Shown: positions 63,533-64,000 of the stretch, one piece after another
How positions within the stretch are numbered: the first letter of the stretch is position 1
Layout: each line of letters starts with the position of its first letter
Assembly (NCBI RefSeq): GCF_014212355.1
Contig: NZ_JACKXD010000004.1
Span: 248,001 to 312,000, forward strand
Direction: 5' to 3'
Source of the DNA: Halobellus ruber
GTDB lineage: Archaea > Halobacteriota > Halobacteria > Halobacteriales > Haloferacaceae
Length of the DNA: 64,000 nt
Notes under the pieces: generated by a model
Told to the model about the DNA's origin: nothing
The model's input: the letters and a program-made list of their open reading frames with translations, nothing else
Databases searched by the model: none
Program-made: the position numbers and the translations under genes

Positions 63533-64000
63533 ATGAACGATGCGATCCGAGCGGTGATGCTAGATCCGGATTGGTTTGGCGATGTTGACGCCGAACGTGA
63601 CCATTTCCGAGACCTCCTTGATAACGTCGTCGTTGAAGCGATCGACTGTCAGGAAGACGAGATCCCCGACCGCGTCGGGGAAGCTGACTTGCTACTGTCC
63701 CACTATACCGGCGTCTCGGCTGAGGTAATGGACGCAACGGGATGTCAAGTCGTGAGTCGCTACGCAACCGGAATCGACGGCATCGATGTCGACGCCGCTA
63801 CTGAACGGGGCGTCCGTGTAACACGGGTACCCACCTACTGTAACGACGAGGTGGGGACACATATCGTCTCGCTGGCGATGGCGTTGAGCCGTGGATTGCC
63901 GATGTACGATGCGTCCACCGAGGACGGGACCTGGGAGTGGGATCTCGCAGCCCCCATCCATCCGCCCGAACGGCAGACCTTCGGGTTCCTCGCCTTCGGG
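63533..64000 (+). CDS. D-isomer-specific 2-hydroxyacid dehydrogenase (5' part, runs off window)
   Basis: The first 156 codons are visible. The sequence has the N-terminal catalytic-domain pattern of D-2-hydroxyacid dehydrogenases of the CtBP type: ADLLLSHYTGVSAEVMDATG, CQVVSRYATGIDGIDVDAAT, RVPTYCNDEVGTHIVSLAMA. The last visible residues, TFGFLAFG, enter the NAD-binding Rossmann GxGxxG region. The substrate cannot be assigned. It is on the same strand as the RidA gene, 147 bases downstream. Confidence 0.85.
   Translation, partial: MNDAIRAVMLDPDWFGDVDAERDHFRDLLDNVVVEAIDCQEDEIPDRVGEADLLLSHYTGVSAEVMDATGCQVVSRYATGIDGIDVDAATERGVRVTRVPTYCNDEVGTHIVSLAMALSRGLPMYDASTEDGTWEWDLAAPIHPPERQTFGFLAFG

Noticed and set aside
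1-64000. CRISPR arrays, rRNA, tRNA and inteins
   Set aside because: I looked for regularly spaced repeats, T-loop sequences and insertions in atpA and atpB and found none; a covariance-model search would settle the tRNA question.

Overview
The window is a GC-rich stretch of a halophilic archaeon (Halobacteria). The evidence is the complete A-type ATP synthase operon, a bacteriorhodopsin photosystem, Tfx and TFB transcription proteins, an archaeal RPA pair, strongly acidic proteins, Tat-lipoprotein signals and TATA-type promoters close to start codons. The genus cannot be fixed from sequence alone. No rRNA, tRNA or CRISPR array was seen.

Layout. (1) Positions 1-13877, all on the minus strand, hold the ATP synthase genes atpH-I-K-E-C-F-A-B and a 5' part of atpD. 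Between atpB and atpD lies a photosystem block: bat (LOV/GAF/HTH activator), bop (proton-pumping rhodopsin), crtY (lycopene cyclase) and blh (beta-carotene cleavage to retinal). Light-driven proton pump, chromophore supply, regulator and the ATP synthase that uses the gradient therefore share one locus. An 82-bp nested palindrome sits at the atpI stop codon and separates atpHI from the rest. (2) Positions 14010-23249 hold a methyltransferase, a pilin-like protein, a divergent pair of exported or membrane proteins (one with a cytoplasmic winged helix), a prenyl synthase, a DUF373 protein, a radical-SAM protein and small membrane proteins. (3) Positions 24107-30805 encode one giant surface protein of about 2232 residues with two Trp-rung beta-helix modules, two PKD domains, a PQQ-like propeller and a PGF-pre-PGF/C-terminal anchor. 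(4) Positions 30985-44125 are mostly housekeeping: TRAM protein, Tfx regulator, mannose-1-phosphate guanylyltransferase, rpa3 and its partner, membrane hydrolase, ribbon-helix-helix regulator, PEP carboxylase, Rieske protein, HTH membrane protein and a chemotaxis-type transducer. (5) Positions 44218-49963 are a branched-chain amino-acid-type ABC transporter (livHMGF plus a convergent Tat lipoprotein). (6) Positions 50172-56738 hold uridine kinase, a hydrolase, an AIR-synthase-like protein, a DUF309 locus, a zinc carboxypeptidase-like protein and a UPF0179 protein.

The accessory part begins inside that last block. A minus-strand DUF309 gene is cut in two (52868-53191 and 55173-55340) by a roughly 2-kb element. 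The element carries a tyrosine recombinase broken by two in-frame TAG codons and a complete, diverged DUF309 gene on the opposite strand. From 56739 to the end the sequence is a patchwork: a TFB pseudogene, an 80-bp MITE-like palindrome, a YjiH/GATE transporter-like gene, hutU without the other hut genes, a tnpB remnant fused to the 3' half of an N-carbamoyl amino-acid hydrolase, a RidA protein and the start of a 2-hydroxyacid dehydrogenase. This looks like a nitrogen-compound catabolic region eroded by mobile elements.
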